Source: Nannobrachium achirus
Lineage: Eukaryota; Chordata; Actinopteri; Myctophiformes; Myctophidae
Direction of reading: 5' to 3'
Assembly: GCA_963921795.1 (NCBI GenBank)
Contig: OY997648.1
Coordinates: 648,501 to 712,500 of the forward strand
Length of the DNA: 64,000 nucleotides
The notes beneath the pieces are model-generated. The model searched no databases, was not told the DNA's origin, and saw nothing but the letters and a program-made list of their open reading frames with translations. How positions within the stretch are numbered: the stretch's first letter is position 1; each line of letters starts with the position of its first letter. The translations under genes and the position numbers were made by a program. Positions 45,441-56,844 of the stretch are shown in pieces.

Positions 45441-46320
45441 TGGGTACCCAGGGGGCAAACCAGCCTTTTTTTAGGAAACCTGCATTTGCCCCGACATAAA
45501 AGGTTGTCCACCAGAAATATTATCTATGACCCAGTAGGATCACAACCTATATGGACAACCCGGTCAATTTGTACGGCAAAGTTCCAATATGGCCGCCTCA
45601 ATATTAGCCCCTATTAGTTTTAATGGGGGGTGAATAGGGAAAAATTTTAAACTGAGGGATATTTCCACGAAACTTCACAGGTTGATCAATGGTATACATA
45701 TGAACATTTTTTGTATTGCAAGTTTCCATGAAATCCAAATGGCCGCCACAATATGGCCGCCATAATGTAAGGATCCAGTAAATAGGTTTTGCCTCTAACT
45801 TCTGAACCAGATGAGCTAGAAACGCAAACTTGGTGTCCATTTCATGGTGTCTGACCATGGGAGACTCAATGGAATAGCTAATTTTATTATTGGGTGTGTC
45901 TGGACCTTTATTGTGCATATTTGCAAGATGGTGGACTCCCAAAATAGAGCTTTAACATAATTTCTACCATGATTGTTGACTGCTTTTGCAAATACAAGCA
46001 ATATGAATCCATTTGCTAAGATTTATGGCACAGAAGGGACTTATACCTGTATTATTCTTGAGTTTGCATGTTGTCAAAATGGCTGTAAACGAGATATTAT
46101 ATTTCCTGTCCGATTCTACTGTATGTAGTTGTAGCAATGACTTCAGATAAAATCAGAGACCAAAACAATGTATCTTAGAAATTATTTATTTATTTAAAAA
46201 ATTAATAAAAAAAAGAGAGAGATTATCTCAATGAAATGAATGCAACTGCCTTTTTGGGTCTTTCACACATAGACATGCACATGCTTTCCAACAACTTCAG
46301 CTTCAGGGAAATTATAATGA
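45441..46320. other. No gene seen
   Basis: Several atggccgcc words (45590-45770) of the kind seen in teleost interspersed repeats, no termini identified. The minus-strand frame 45604-45942 has no recognisable domain. Confidence 0.4.
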
Positions 46321-46438
46321 ACACATGATTAAAACAGGCTGCATTATAATGCAAATAATTGCTAGTCACTATCACTGTCATGTGTACCTATCCTGCTGCA
46401 TCTTGTCTCCAGTCCTTGGCAACGACACCCCAAGTAGC

Positions 46439-46580
46439 ATGAATATTAATCTGTTAGTTAAAATAACACTGAATATTAATCTGTTAGTTAAAATAAAACT
46501 GAATGGTAATCTGTTAGTTAAAATAACACTGAATATTAATCTGTTAGTTAAAATAACACTGAATATTAATCTGTTAGTGA
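46439..46580 (+). repeat. 33-34-bp minisatellite (gaatattaatctgttag units)
   Basis: Four to five copies of a unit combining gaatattaatctgttagtt and aaaataacact. Confidence 0.95.
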
Positions 46581-46695
46581 GCCTGCCAGGACTGAGGAGG
46601 TTGCAGGTTCGATTCCAGCTCTCAGCAACATGTCAACGTGTCCCTGAACATCAGCACTCAGCTGGCTGAAGTTGGAACTGAGGTTCCCTCCTGGG
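46573..46695 (+). mobile_element. tRNA-derived SINE fragment
   Basis: Contains a B-box-like ggttcgattcc (46608-46618) followed by a body that loosely matches the SINE at 63182. Strongly diverged, no 3' tail. Confidence 0.35.
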
Positions 46696-46726
46696 ATGTG
46701 ATAGATATAAATACAACATAAAAACA

Positions 46727-46730
<4 letters not shown>

Positions 46731-46813
<83 letters not shown>
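46731..46813 (+). repeat. (TA)n microsatellite
   Basis: Over 80 bases of pure AT dinucleotides. Tyr/Ile-run frames over it are artefacts. Confidence 0.98.
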
Positions 46814-46816
<3 letters not shown>

Positions 46817-46944
46817 GCACAGTTCAATGATCATGTATATGCTATAAATATACATGCACAGTTCAATGATACCCATTTTGCAGTCACAGGTGATTTTCTT
46901 TAAAACTGCTGTGGTAAATTAAACATAATGCAAAGACTATGCTA

Positions 46945-47120
46945 TGACGGCATCCCTGTGTTGGCTGATCTGAGCGAACGGGTGGGGTTGTGGGGGTTGA
47001 TCAGGTTTTGGAGGTATGGAGGAGCTGCTTTGAGCTGCTTTGAAGGTCAGCATCAGTGTTTCGTATTCTGTGCGGGCCGCAACCGGGAGCCAGTGGAGGG
47101 ATGCTGAGAGGCCATTTCTG
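46945..47120 (-). pseudogene. Second L2-type LINE scrap
   Basis: The minus frame reads SASLHWLPVAARTEYETLML then FKAAQSSSSIPP and PHPFAQISQHRDAVI, recognisable as a degraded ORF2 C-terminal segment of an L2-like LINE. About 55 residues; joined to a minisatellite at 47140. Confidence 0.6.
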
Positions 47121-47147
47121 AATCTAATAATACAGTATTCATGGGTT

Positions 47148-47262
47148 GCATTTGTAGTCCTACACCAGCCATTTGTAGTCCTACACCAGCCATTTGTAGT
47201 CCTACACCAGCCATTTGTAGTCCTACACCAGCCATTTGTAGTCCTACACCAGCCATTTTGAG
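47148..47262 (+). repeat. 21-bp minisatellite (catttgtagtcctacaccagc)
   Basis: Five near-perfect copies. A related tttaggactacaaatgc phrase at 47531 is inverted, suggesting the repeat arose from a small inverted pair. Confidence 0.95.
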
Positions 47263-47402
47263 GACCAACACAGGTGTTTTGATTAACGTAGAACATTGGT
47301 TCTATGCCAGTCGGACAAATTGAAAATTGAATCTGCTCCTCAAGGAAGGCGGTCGCTGACTGCCCGAAATTGTTGCGCAGGTTCTCCAAGATAGCGCCGT
47401 CC

Positions 47403-47505
47403 ATGGCAGCTGTGGTGACTACGTAAAAATGTAGTATGCCAAAGCAAATTCCTGTGTATTACACAATGGTTAATAAAGAAATCTGAATCTGAATCTGAAT
47501 CTGAC
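47403..47505 (+). mobile_element. Retroposon 3' tail with (TCTGAA)n
   Basis: gccaaagcaaattcctgtg, aataaa and four tctgaa units form a typical LINE/SINE 3' tail. The source family was not determined. Confidence 0.45.
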
Positions 47506-48170
47506 CTGTGTTGGTCCTCAATATGGCCGCTTTAGGACTACAAATGCAACCCATGAATAGTATGAGAATCTAATGACACATTTATCACCATATCACCACC
47601 TCTAAAGGTCTATAAACTATACTTTAATATCATCAGTTCTTGTGAGCTTTACTTTATAATGGAATAATGTAATGTCATCTATTGAACAGATCCATCTAAA
47701 AACATATTGTGGAAAAGTGTATTTTCTGTAATTGAACAAAACATTTTAACTTTTGATGCATTGCACACACAGTGAAATATTCAAACCCTTTTGTTGATAA
47801 AATCCATGTCTCAAAATATTTCAAGAGACCAAGGATTTATAATACAGAAATGTCTGCCTTCTGAAGTCAGAGTTGCTTGAATCCAGTGGGAATGATCAGT
47901 AATGATTTGGAATGTTATGACATCTGTGAAAAGGATATGTCCTTCTAACACGTGGAAACTAAACTAAAATAAAACACACATTAGAAGGACAATACCAGTC
48001 ACCAGAGCCAAGGAGCAGTGTTTTCCATGAATCTATCATGGTTAAATGGAGTTGGAAGTTACAACGGGTTTGTAGGCACTTTAGCTGCAAGTGGTCCTCG
48101 AAGTGGGGTCCAGGGACTCTCTGGGTTTCTTTTGGGAGGTCTAAATTGACCCTTACACGTATGTAACTTT

Positions 48171-48234
48171 GACAGTTTACAAATGGAACCAAATGGACCC
48201 TTACAGGTCCATTTGGTTTCATTTGTAAACTGTC
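48171..48234 (+). other. Near-perfect 29-bp-stem hairpin
   Basis: Arms 48171-48199 and 48206-48234 are complementary at every position except one G:U pair, around a 6-base loop (cttaca). The size suits a pre-miRNA or a tiny MITE. Arm words (ggtccatttggttccatt) also occur alone at 5813-5830. Confidence 0.7.
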
Positions 48235-48339
48235 AGAGTTAAGGGGAGACCTTGACATTTTAAAGTTTGAGAACTACCGATTTAGACCAAAATGCAGGTG
48301 TAAATGAATTCAGCAAGGAATATCTCTATTAACAATTCA

Positions 48340-48455
48340 ACAGGATTTTTTATAAGGCTCCCTCATTGTATCACGATACATACGATATCTCTGAAAAGGC
48401 ATATCGTGGAGACATTGTATCGTCTCAAAGATATGTATCACCATATCGCCCAGCC
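48340..48455 (-). mobile_element. Transposon end with gggctgggcgatatgg
   Basis: On the minus strand it begins TAGGGCTGGGCGATATGG, a common fish transposon terminus, followed by inverted atatcgt/acgatat words. The opposite end was not found. Confidence 0.35.
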
Positions 48456-48539
48456 CTAAGTAGTCAATGTCTAAATCTGACTCTGATATAACCAATATGT
48501 ACAAGGTGGTTAGTGTCAAAGTGTCCTAGAGAAAGCACA

Positions 48540-48613
48540 GGAATCTGAACCCCTAACTGCTCCTGATGAGCAGGTTGGTGCCAAGCATGGTTTCCTCTGA
48601 CATCGCTGTGTGG

Positions 48614-48706
<93 letters not shown>

Positions 48707-48752
48707 GTTGAGTGTAATGAATGTGTGTGTGTGTGAATGGGTGAATGTAACG
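48540..48752 (+). mobile_element. tRNA-SINE body fragment with expanded (TG)n
   Basis: tctgaacccctaactgctcctgatgagcaggttggtgcc matches the body of the SINE at 63182 (63305-63345). A (TG)n tract (48613-48702) sits exactly where that SINE has tgtgtgtgaatgggtgaatg. It ends at gggtgaatgtaa, abutting the LINE frame. Confidence 0.75.
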
Positions 48753-49404
48753 AAAAAATGAAATCTCTTACTTAGGATGTATCCTTGAAGCTAATCTTTC
48801 CAGCGAAAAGATGACTTCTAAAGTAATAAATACAATCAACCAACGAACTTGCTGCCTACAGAGGATCGCCCCAATGGTCAATTTCAACACACTGAAGATC
48901 ATAGCTGGTGCAATAATCCAGCCCCTATTTGACTACGGAGTTCACGTATGGTATCACGTATGGTATCGTGACGCCACACAAGCCCTTAAAACTAAACTCG
49001 AAACAGCCCAAAATAAACTAATTAGGGTCCTGCTTAACCTTCCCTATCAGACTCACCTCACCGCTACTCACCAGTTAAGAGTGGGGTGGCTCAGAGTAGA
49101 TGACAGAGTACAGCAACTTGCAATGGGCCTGGTGTACAAGATACACTACACCACTATGATACCCAAGTACCTGTCAAAATACTTTATAAACTTTAAGGAT
49201 GTCCATAATTACAACACCAGAGGCAGCGCCACAGATCACTTCCAACCCAGAGTCAAAACCAACAAAGGGTCAAACTCGTTTTTCTGCTATACCACCAAAA
49301 TGTGGAAAGCCTTACCGAAGGCCATAAAGGAGTGTGGATCACTAGCATCCTTTAAAATTGCCCTGAAAAACCACTTACAGGCAGCAGCCGTTCGCAACTG
49401 GTAA
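48753..49404 (+). pseudogene. Non-LTR retrotransposon ORF2 C-terminal fragment
   Basis: Open from the SINE junction (reading NEISYLGCILEAN) to the stop at 49402. Residues resemble LINE ORF2 C-termini: INQRTCCLQRIAP, IQPLFDYGVHVWY, LETAQNKLIRVLLNLP, a DRVQQLAMGLVYKI segment, YNTRGSA, a WKALPKAIKECGSLASFK segment and KNHL. A 12-base tandem duplication (cgtatggtatca/g, 48946-48969) doubles VWYH/VWYR. The catalytic part of the reverse transcriptase is missing (5' truncation). Clade not determined. Its 3' UTR resumes at 51074 after an inserted element. Confidence 0.8.
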
Positions 49405-49457
49405 AAAAAACGAACCTAGCCCAACCCTACCCTCCCCTGCCCCTTCTTTGTATATTA

Positions 49458-51073
49458 GCTGGGAGGGAATCCGTCAAAAAACATCAACTTTGGGCACTTG
49501 GTGACAAGTTTTTGATTTTTGGTATGGTGTTAGGTATTGTTATAAGGTTTACAAAAACCATCGCAAACAAGTTGGGCTCGCCCCCTAGTGGTCTGTTTGC
49601 GATGAATCAAATATTCGATACATCAGTATATGGTTGAAACCCCAAATAATTGATAAAAGAGATTTTTCAATGGATTACTATTGGGTATGATAAACAACAT
49701 ACTAAAACATCTGGAAAAAATAACTACCGGAAAGGCACCATTTTCAAGATGGCGTCCACGATGGCTGCCGGGAGCTGAAAATGCCTATAAACTGGGTTTT
49801 AATGTGTAAAAATTCATAATAAATCTGCACTTGGTGAAGAGTTTTAGATTTTTGGTACGGTGTTAGGTATGGGTATAAGGTTTTCAAAAACCATCGCAAA
49901 CAAGTTGGGCTCGCCCCCTAGTGGTCTGTTTGCAATGAATACAATAGTAGATCTGTCAGTATATGGTTGAAACCCCAAATAATTGATAAAACAGATTTTC
50001 AATGGATTCTGTTACTATTGGGTATAATAAACAACATACTAAAAGTTTATGAAAAAATAACTACCTGAAAGCCATCATTTTCAAGATGGCGTCCACGATG
50101 GCTGCCGGGAGCTAAAAATGCCTATTTAATGTGTAAAAATTCATATAAAATATGCACTTGGTAACTAGCTTTTACATTTTTACATGGTGTTAGGTATGGG
50201 TATAAGGTTTTCAAAAACTATCGCAAACAAGTTGGGCTCACCCCCTAGTGGTCTACAATATACTGACCTATCTAATATTTGATTCATTGCAAACAGACCA
50301 CTAGGGGGCGAGCCCAACTTGTTTGCGATGGTTTTTGAAAACCTTATACCCATACCTAACACCATGCCAAAATTCAAAAAGTCTTCACCAAGTGCATATT
50401 TTATATGAATTTTTACACATTAAATAGGCATTTTTAGCTCCCGGCAGTCATCGTGGACGCCATCTTGAAAATGATGGCTTTCAGGTAGTTATTTTTTCAT
50501 AAACTTTTAGTATGTTGTTTATCATACCCAATAGTAACAGAATCCATTGAAAATCTGTTTTATCAATTATTTGGGGTTTCAACCATATACTGACAGATCT
50601 ACTATTGTATTCATTGCAAACAGACCACTAGGGGGCAAGCCCAACTTGTTTGCGATGGTTTTTGAAAACCTTATACCCATACACCATACCAAAAATCTAA
50701 AACTCTTCACCAAGTGCAGATTTATTATGAATTTTTACACATTAAAACCCAGTTTATAGGCATTTTCAGCTCCTGGCAGCCATCGTGGACGCCATCTTGA
50801 AAATGGTGCCTTTCCGGTAGATATTTTTTCCGGAATTTTTAGTATGTTGTTTATCATACCCAATATTAACAGAATCCATTGAAAAATCTCTTTCATCAAT
50901 TATTTTGGGTTTGAACCATATACTGATGATTTTATTCATCGCAAACAGACCACTAGGGGGCGAGCCCAATTTGTTTGCGATGGTTTTTGAAAACCTTATA
51001 CCCATACCTAACACCATACCAAAAATCAAAAACTTGTCACCAAGTGCCCAATATTTACGAATTCCCTCCCAGC
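49458..51073. mobile_element. 1.6-kb long inverted repeat inserted in the LINE 3' UTR
   Basis: Flanked by TA on both sides (49456-49457, 51074-51075). Ends GCTGGGAGGGAAT and ATTCCCTCCCAGC. The left half (49458-50250) carries about 2.5 tandem ~310-bp units with gttgggctcgccccctagtgg and atggcgtccacgatggctgcc. The right half is their reverse complement in mirrored order, giving arms of about 790 bases. Non-coding; the TA sites suggest a Tc1/mariner-class MITE. Confidence 0.8.
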
Positions 51074-51323
51074 TATATACTGTTTGTTTAGACTTACTGT
51101 TTTCTTTTTTCTTTTTCTTTACATATCTACTGCATAGTATACTGTGTTCTATCTGTCTGTCATTCAATGTTATATGAGATACTTAAATGGTTTCCTGTGG
51201 AAATAAGCTTAGTCTTTTCATGGATCTCCTTTTAGTAGACCTTGTACCAGTGAACTGTCATGAAACTGTACCTTTTCCTATGCAAACTTCTAATAAAGTC
51301 TTCAATCAATCAATCAATCAATG
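51074..51323 (+). mobile_element. LINE 3' UTR and tail
   Basis: Continues the LINE interrupted at 49457. It ends ctaataaagtcttcaatcaatcaatcaatcaatga: a polyadenylation-like aataaa then (ATCA)n, typical of a non-LTR retrotransposon tail. Confidence 0.65.
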
Positions 51324-51327
51324 ATAA

Positions 51328-51478
51328 TCTTTGTGTCTCCATAGGGAACAAAGCAGGCTCTTTGTGTCTCCATAGGGAACAAAGCAGGCTCTTTGTGTCT
51401 CCATAGGGAACAAAGCAGACTCTTTGTGTCTCCATAGGGAACAAAGCAGACTCTTTGTGTCTCCTTAAGGAACCACTT
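51328..51478 (+). repeat. 31-bp minisatellite (tctttgtgtctccataggg)
   Basis: Five tandem copies at 31-base spacing, the last diverged. Confidence 0.95.
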
Positions 51479-51894
51479 CATCAAATTGTTGGCTTAAAAA
51501 TGCGAGAAATGTATACATTATAAAAAAAAGACAATCCATGAATTCATTGATTGTCTTTGAGATTTGCTTCAAATATTAAGTGTGTTTCATATAAAAATAT
51601 TATCATTATTATTTAACAGGATATGAATGAATAATAATAATAATAATATGCATAATTAATATTAATGCATAAACATCACACTGCATAATTAATATTAATG
51701 AATAAACATCACACTGCATAATTACTTTAAAAATGAATTTTATTTATTAATACAGTGCTATAATCGGAAATGTGTTGCAAAATAAAAATAAACGTTGTTT
51801 GGAGGAGGGGGGGGGGGGGGAATAAATAAAAACAATGTGAGCCAAACAGGAACTAAACGTTGTTGGATCCAAGCAGTCGTCATATCAAAAGAAA

Positions 51895-52013
51895 ACGGTG
51901 TCTTGGTGTGCCAGAATAATAAATGGTCTATTAAACGGTGTCTTGGTGTGCCAGAATAATAAATGGTCTATTAAACGGTGTCTTGGTGTGCCAGAATAAT
52001 AAATGGTCTATTT
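51895..52013 (+). repeat. 40-bp tandem repeat, three copies
   Basis: acggtgtcttggtgtgccag units start at 51895, 51935 and 51975 with no visible differences until the last few bases, so the triplication is recent. Confidence 0.95.
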
Positions 52014-52466
52014 TAGTACAAAAATACATTTCAGGGCACAACAATACAGCATCCAGTATCACAAATGAAGTCAGGAGAGACAAGTCTTTTAAAACCATTT
52101 AAAACCAAGCACTTTCATAATGTATTATTTTTTATTTATTTCTGTAAATAAGAATAAAAAGTTGTATGTTTTTTTTGTTTTGTTTTTTGTCTTTTCTCCT
52201 TCTGTTAAAAACGCCTTCGATTTGCGTCTAATATTAATAATATAAGAATAATAACAATATTAATAATATAATAATAATATAATATAATAATATTATTAAT
52301 AATATTTTATTGGTAGAAAAAGTTGGATGATTTCTTTTTTTCCTGCTTATGTTTTACTCTTGGTTTTAACAGCAGGAAACAGCGCCTCCTAGTGGTCCTT
52401 CCTGCCATCAGGTAAACAAAGCAACACATGATTTTGATTGGCTCTCATCGACGATGTCGTCTAAAA

Positions 52467-52820
52467 CAGTGGTTCTCAATATGTGGGTCAGGACCCCCAG
52501 GGGGTCCCCAGATGATTAACTTAATGTTGCAACATTGTTTTCTCTCTCAACAGTAAACAAACCAACACAAGGTTTAAGTGTATAGAGGGTATCTGCACAT
52601 TTCTAAAGTGACAATTTAAGGACTTTTTAACACCTCTAAAAAGACAAATTAGTCAAATTGGCAAATATTCGAGGCAGAAACTGTGAAAATAGCATATAGC
52701 AACATTTATAAATCTCAACCTTTAGAGCTCGTCAGGGTGGGGGCGGGGGGGGGGGGGGGGTCCCCAGTTAAAATATGATTCTTTTGGGTGTCGCGGCCTG
52801 AAAAGGTTGAGAACCACTGG
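52467..52820. mobile_element. hAT-like MITE (354 bp)
   Basis: Ends CAGTGGTTCTCAATATGTGG and AGGTTGAGAACCACTG, flanked by gtctaaaa (52459-52466) and gcctaaaa (52821-52828), a 7/8 match. GGGGTCC blocks are subterminal and a G-run lies at 52738-52760. Non-coding. Confidence 0.85.
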
Positions 52821-53124
52821 CCTAAAAGATAAACTATTTTTCATGTTTTTTCACCCACTTTCCAACCATCACTCATCACTTGCTATGGCCAGTAGCAGCC
52901 GTGTCCCAAAGACAGATGACACACTAGTCTACCGCAGGCGGTCACCGGCTGTTAAAACTCACCGTTAGATCCATTACTCTGGGATTAAACCACGATACAA
53001 ACATAGGCTAACTGTGTATCTCCATTATTATGTCTCTCTCTTTTTTTAAACAAACATTTTTCCTCTCTTTTATACAAAATAACAAAGATTTACAAAAGTT
53101 AATTTACAGAGAACCAAGGCCATA

Positions 53125-53350
53125 TGCTAGCATTATGTACAGCGTTATGTGGCTAGCGTTATGCTAGCACTTTGCTAGCAGTATGTACAGTGTTATGTAG
53201 CTAGCATTATGCTAGCATTATGTACAGAGTTAATGTGACTAGCATTATGCTAGCTTTATGCTAGCAGTATGTACAGCGTTATGTAGCTAGCGCTATGCTA
53301 GCATTATGTACAGCGTTACGTAGCTAGCGTTATGCTAGCGGTATATGTAC
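53125..53350 (+). repeat. Minisatellite of gctagcattatgtacag units
   Basis: About eight variants of gctagc(a/g)(t/c)tatg and tgtacag(c/t)gttatgtag words. Confidence 0.9.
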
Positions 53351-53725
53351 AGCCCGTCCTCGCACTCCAGATGCATAGCAGTAAAAACAAAGCATTCTCC
53401 TGGCGTTTGTGCAACAAACGTCTTGAAATAAACAATCTCCTTTTCTCCTTTTTTTCTCCTTTCTTTCTTTCTTTTCTATACGTTGCACTGAAAGGTGAAT
53501 CTGCTGATATCATAACTCGTTATTTATTATAATAATTATATCATTTATAAGGCATCACTGCTTGCAGTGGGCGGGGCTGAACTTACATGACCTGAGTCAT
53601 CGCATGCATAGATTCATAACATCTATCTACATTCATAGATAGACAGCAGGAGCTTGTAGAAACCAAGTCAGTATTATTATTAGATCTATAGGATTTAAAC
53701 AGAGCTACAAAACATCACTTCTAGA

Positions 53726-53843
<118 letters not shown>

Positions 53844-54192
53844 GCCCATTTGGAATAAACAGGCTGATGCTATAATACTTAACCTTCATTCAGAATAATA
53901 GCTTATTAGATTTATTAATCTAATACTTATAACCTTCATTCAGAATAATAGTTTATCAGATTTATAAATCTTCTCCCTTCAGGAAACCGTTAAAGTTTTG
54001 CATATAATTATAGCAACTTCTCTATATGTGGGAGTGCACTACGAGTATGAAAACAAGACATTGCAATTATAAATTAATTTCCTAATATGTTTCCCCCATT
54101 TTGACTTTCTTTTTTTTTCTTTATAAAATTATCTAGAAATGTCAAAATGAGATTATTCAGTCTGCTCATGCATTCCAACAACACTTCCATCA

Positions 54193-54196
<4 letters not shown>

Positions 54197-54244
<48 letters not shown>
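54197..54244 (+). repeat. (TA)n microsatellite
   Basis: Pure AT dinucleotide tract. Confidence 0.98.
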
Positions 54245-54249
<5 letters not shown>

Positions 54250-54349
54250 TGTTTGTTTTTAGTTTTTAGTTTTTTTTTCCTTTTTTTTGCAAGACATGAA
54301 AGCACCAAATAAAAATACTGTTCAGAGCCTTCAGTTCTGAACAGTTCAG

Positions 54350-54490
54350 TTCGGTCCATTAGGGTAGTCTGGTCCGGTCCAGTGCTTCAATGTGAGCAGG
54401 TTCGGTCCTGTCTTTTCATGCAGTCCGGTCCAGTGCGGTCCGCTCCAGTGTAGTCCGGTCCAGTGTAGTCCGGTCCGGTCTGGTTCCAGT
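54350..54490 (+). repeat. ggtccggtccagtg minisatellite
   Basis: Short GC-rich units (cagtccggtcc/cagtgtagtccggt) repeated about nine times. Confidence 0.85.
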
Positions 54491-54534
54491 AAACACCAGA
54501 GGAAACAGACAGGAACATTCAGTAACAGACCAGC

Positions 54535-54690
54535 TGTCTTCACACTGTCCTCTTCAGCAGTGGACTTTATTCACGTTGTCGTCTTCAGCAGTCGTTTTCA
54601 GTAGTGGACTTTATTAACGTTGTCGTCTTTAGAAGTGGACTTTATGGAGGCTGTGGTCTTCAGTATTGACTCTGTGGTCTTCAGCAGTGT
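54535..54690 (+). repeat. ~30-bp repeat next to the tjp1 stop codon
   Basis: Four to five variants of cttcag(c/t)agtggactttat and gtcgtcttcag words, adjoining the 3' end of the coding sequence. Confidence 0.8.
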
Positions 54691-54700
54691 ACTGTTAGGA

Positions 54701-54795
54701 TCAGAAGTGGTCGATCAGCACGGACACACAGTTGGCTCCCACCAGGTAGTTTGGGTCTCCAGGAAGAGACTTGTTCTGCCAGGTCTTGGGGTCGC
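54701..54795 (-). CDS. tjp1: tjp1 terminal coding exon (ZO-1 C-terminus)
   Basis: The last exon of tight junction protein 1, a membrane-associated guanylate-kinase-family scaffold at tight junctions. On the minus strand the acceptor is ttctgcag before 54795. Two bases (GC) complete a Gly codon from the previous exon. Thirty residues follow, beginning DPKTWQNKSLPGDPNYLVG and ending CVSVLIDHF, then TGA at 54703-54701. This matches the conserved end of the ZU5 domain that closes ZO-1. Exon length 95 = 2 + 31 codons, in phase with 58847-58990. The 4.05-kb intron upstream is mostly tandem repeats. Confidence 0.93.
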
Positions 54796-54807
54796 CTGCA
54801 GAACCAG

Positions 54808-55095
54808 AACCACACTGTTAAAAACCTTCACTAAAACCTCACCCTGCAGTCACAACCACAACACACTTAAAAACCTTCACTAAAACCTCACCCTGCAGTC
54901 ACAACCACAACACACTTAAAAACATTCACTAACAAAACACACTGTTAGATCCATCATTCCCTAACCCAACCCTAACACACTGTTACATCCATCATTCACT
55001 AACCCTGCAGTCACAACCAGAACCAGAACCACACTGTTAAAAACCTTCACTGACCCTCACCCTGCAGTCACAACCACAACACACTGTTAGATCCA
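54808..55095 (+). repeat. Imperfect ~50-bp repeats in the last tjp1 intron
   Basis: Repeated ttaaaaaccttcactaaaacc, ctcaccctgcagtcacaacc and aacacactgttagatccat words. Confidence 0.8.
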
Positions 55096-55604
55096 TCCAC
55101 TAAAACACATTGACAAACTAACTAACTGAATAACTAAATAAAGCTCAGCGTTAGTTTATGCAGGACACAGGAGTCTGGCCCCGCCCTGCTGTGATCAGCT
55201 GTCAGGAAGCTCCTTTCCTATTCCTCATTCACTGATCTGCTGGTCATGACGTCACACTGTCATCATCCAATCATCCAATATGATATATGATCTATCATAC
55301 AGGTATGAACATACCTGTATGATATATGATCTATCATACAGGTACGCACTGCTATGTTTACTTATGTTTTATCATACAGGTATGCATTGCTATGTTTACT
55401 TAAGTTTTGCTTAAAGTTCCCTGATTTTGCTTAGCAAGCAAGCATGTACAAAACTCAGGCAACATTTCCGAACGCGGAGCCCTTTAACACCAAGTCTAAC
55501 TGTATTCCATTCGTTGCAATGAATTGTTAAACTAACTAAACTAACTAAGCTAACTAACAGGTTCATCCTATCATTCACTAACATCCTCCTATCAATAAAC
55601 ATCA

Positions 55605-55770
55605 TCCTAGAGATGTGCCATTCCCAGCAAGCAAGGTCAGGACCTGGACCAATCAGTGATGTCTCCACGGTCAGGACCTGGACCAATCAGTGATGTCTCC
55701 ACAGTCAGGACCTGGACCAATCAGTGATGTCTCCACAGTCAGGACCTGGACCAATCAGTGACGTCTCCAT
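55605..55770 (+). repeat. 34-bp minisatellite (ggtcaggacctggaccaatc)
   Basis: Four copies with few differences. Confidence 0.95.
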
Positions 55771-56014
55771 TGGGTCCAGATCAAGTCAAACCATGACTAG
55801 TCAGATCTGGCCGAGAATATCACCTGATTTCAACCAACATAAATTCTGCCAACGGAAACGGACGTCCTGGATTAATCAGAGAGGGTCCGACCGAGGCCAG
55901 ATAAAGATACTGTATGTCCCAGAATATAACCTTACATGCTCATATTTCAACTAACATTACAAACAATAACAATAATCCTATAGTCCATATGACGTCCTGG
56001 TAATGACCTCAAGA

Positions 56015-56150
56015 TCATCCCCATATGGGCTGTGATCTGGCCCCCATATGGTCCCCATCTGGTCCCCATATGGGCTGTGATCTGGCCCCCATCTGGTCCC
56101 CATATGGGCTGTGATCTGGCCCCCATATGGTCCCCATAAGGGCTGTGAAC
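56015..56150 (+). repeat. gggctgtgatctggccccca repeats
   Basis: Four to five imperfect copies with ccccatatgg(t) words. Confidence 0.9.
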
Positions 56151-56282
56151 TGGCCCAGTTCTGAACGTTGGAGTCGTCATTTGGCTTGCAGGATTTCAAC
56201 TCTTCAGTTTTTACTGCTCTTTTCCTGAACATTTCCTACAAAGGCATAGTTTCCACAGGATTCGTTTCCCTGTTTTGCCTTC

Positions 56283-56522
56283 CTATTGGTTATGGAGAAT
56301 GAAACCACTCCATTGGTTAATAGTTACAGAAAATGAAACCACTCCATTGGTTAATGGTTATAGAAAATGAAACCACTCCATTGGTTAATGGTTATGGAGA
56401 ATGAAACCACTCCATTGGTTAATGGTTATGGAGAATGAAACCACTCCATTGGTTAATGGTTATGGAGAATGAAACCACTCCATTGGTTAATGGTTATAGA
56501 AAATGAAACCACTCCATTCCCA
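56283..56522 (+). repeat. 34-bp minisatellite (gaatgaaaccactccattgg)
   Basis: Seven copies. The unit contains ccattgg/ccaat words. Confidence 0.95.
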
Positions 56523-56648
56523 TTAAAAAGCACAATCCACCTTCATAGGTAGTTTTCAACGTCATAGTGAGGTCATAACAATAGCTGATCTACTAATCTA
56601 ATATTATGTATTATTATCACAGATGAAACATAAGAATATAAGGACGGT

Positions 56649-56649
<1 letters not shown>

Positions 56650-56717
<68 letters not shown>
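56650..56717 (+). repeat. (AC)n microsatellite
   Basis: About 33 AC units. Confidence 0.98.
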
Positions 56718-56719
<2 letters not shown>

Positions 56720-56844
56720 ACATGGAGTTTACGGCAAATTCACACCAGCAGTGTTTATTTATTCTATTTATTTATTTCTAAAAATCTAAAACTAAATATA
56801 TTGTCTATGTTGTCAACAAATTAAACACACAATGTCAGGGAGGG

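Noticed and set aside
46566-46876. Minus-strand Tyr/Ile-run membrane-like frames
   Set aside because: Translation of a (TA)n microsatellite.
54346-54604. Frames with SPVQCSPV or HWTGLHW repeats
   Set aside because: Translations of the ggtccagt minisatellite downstream of the tjp1 stop.
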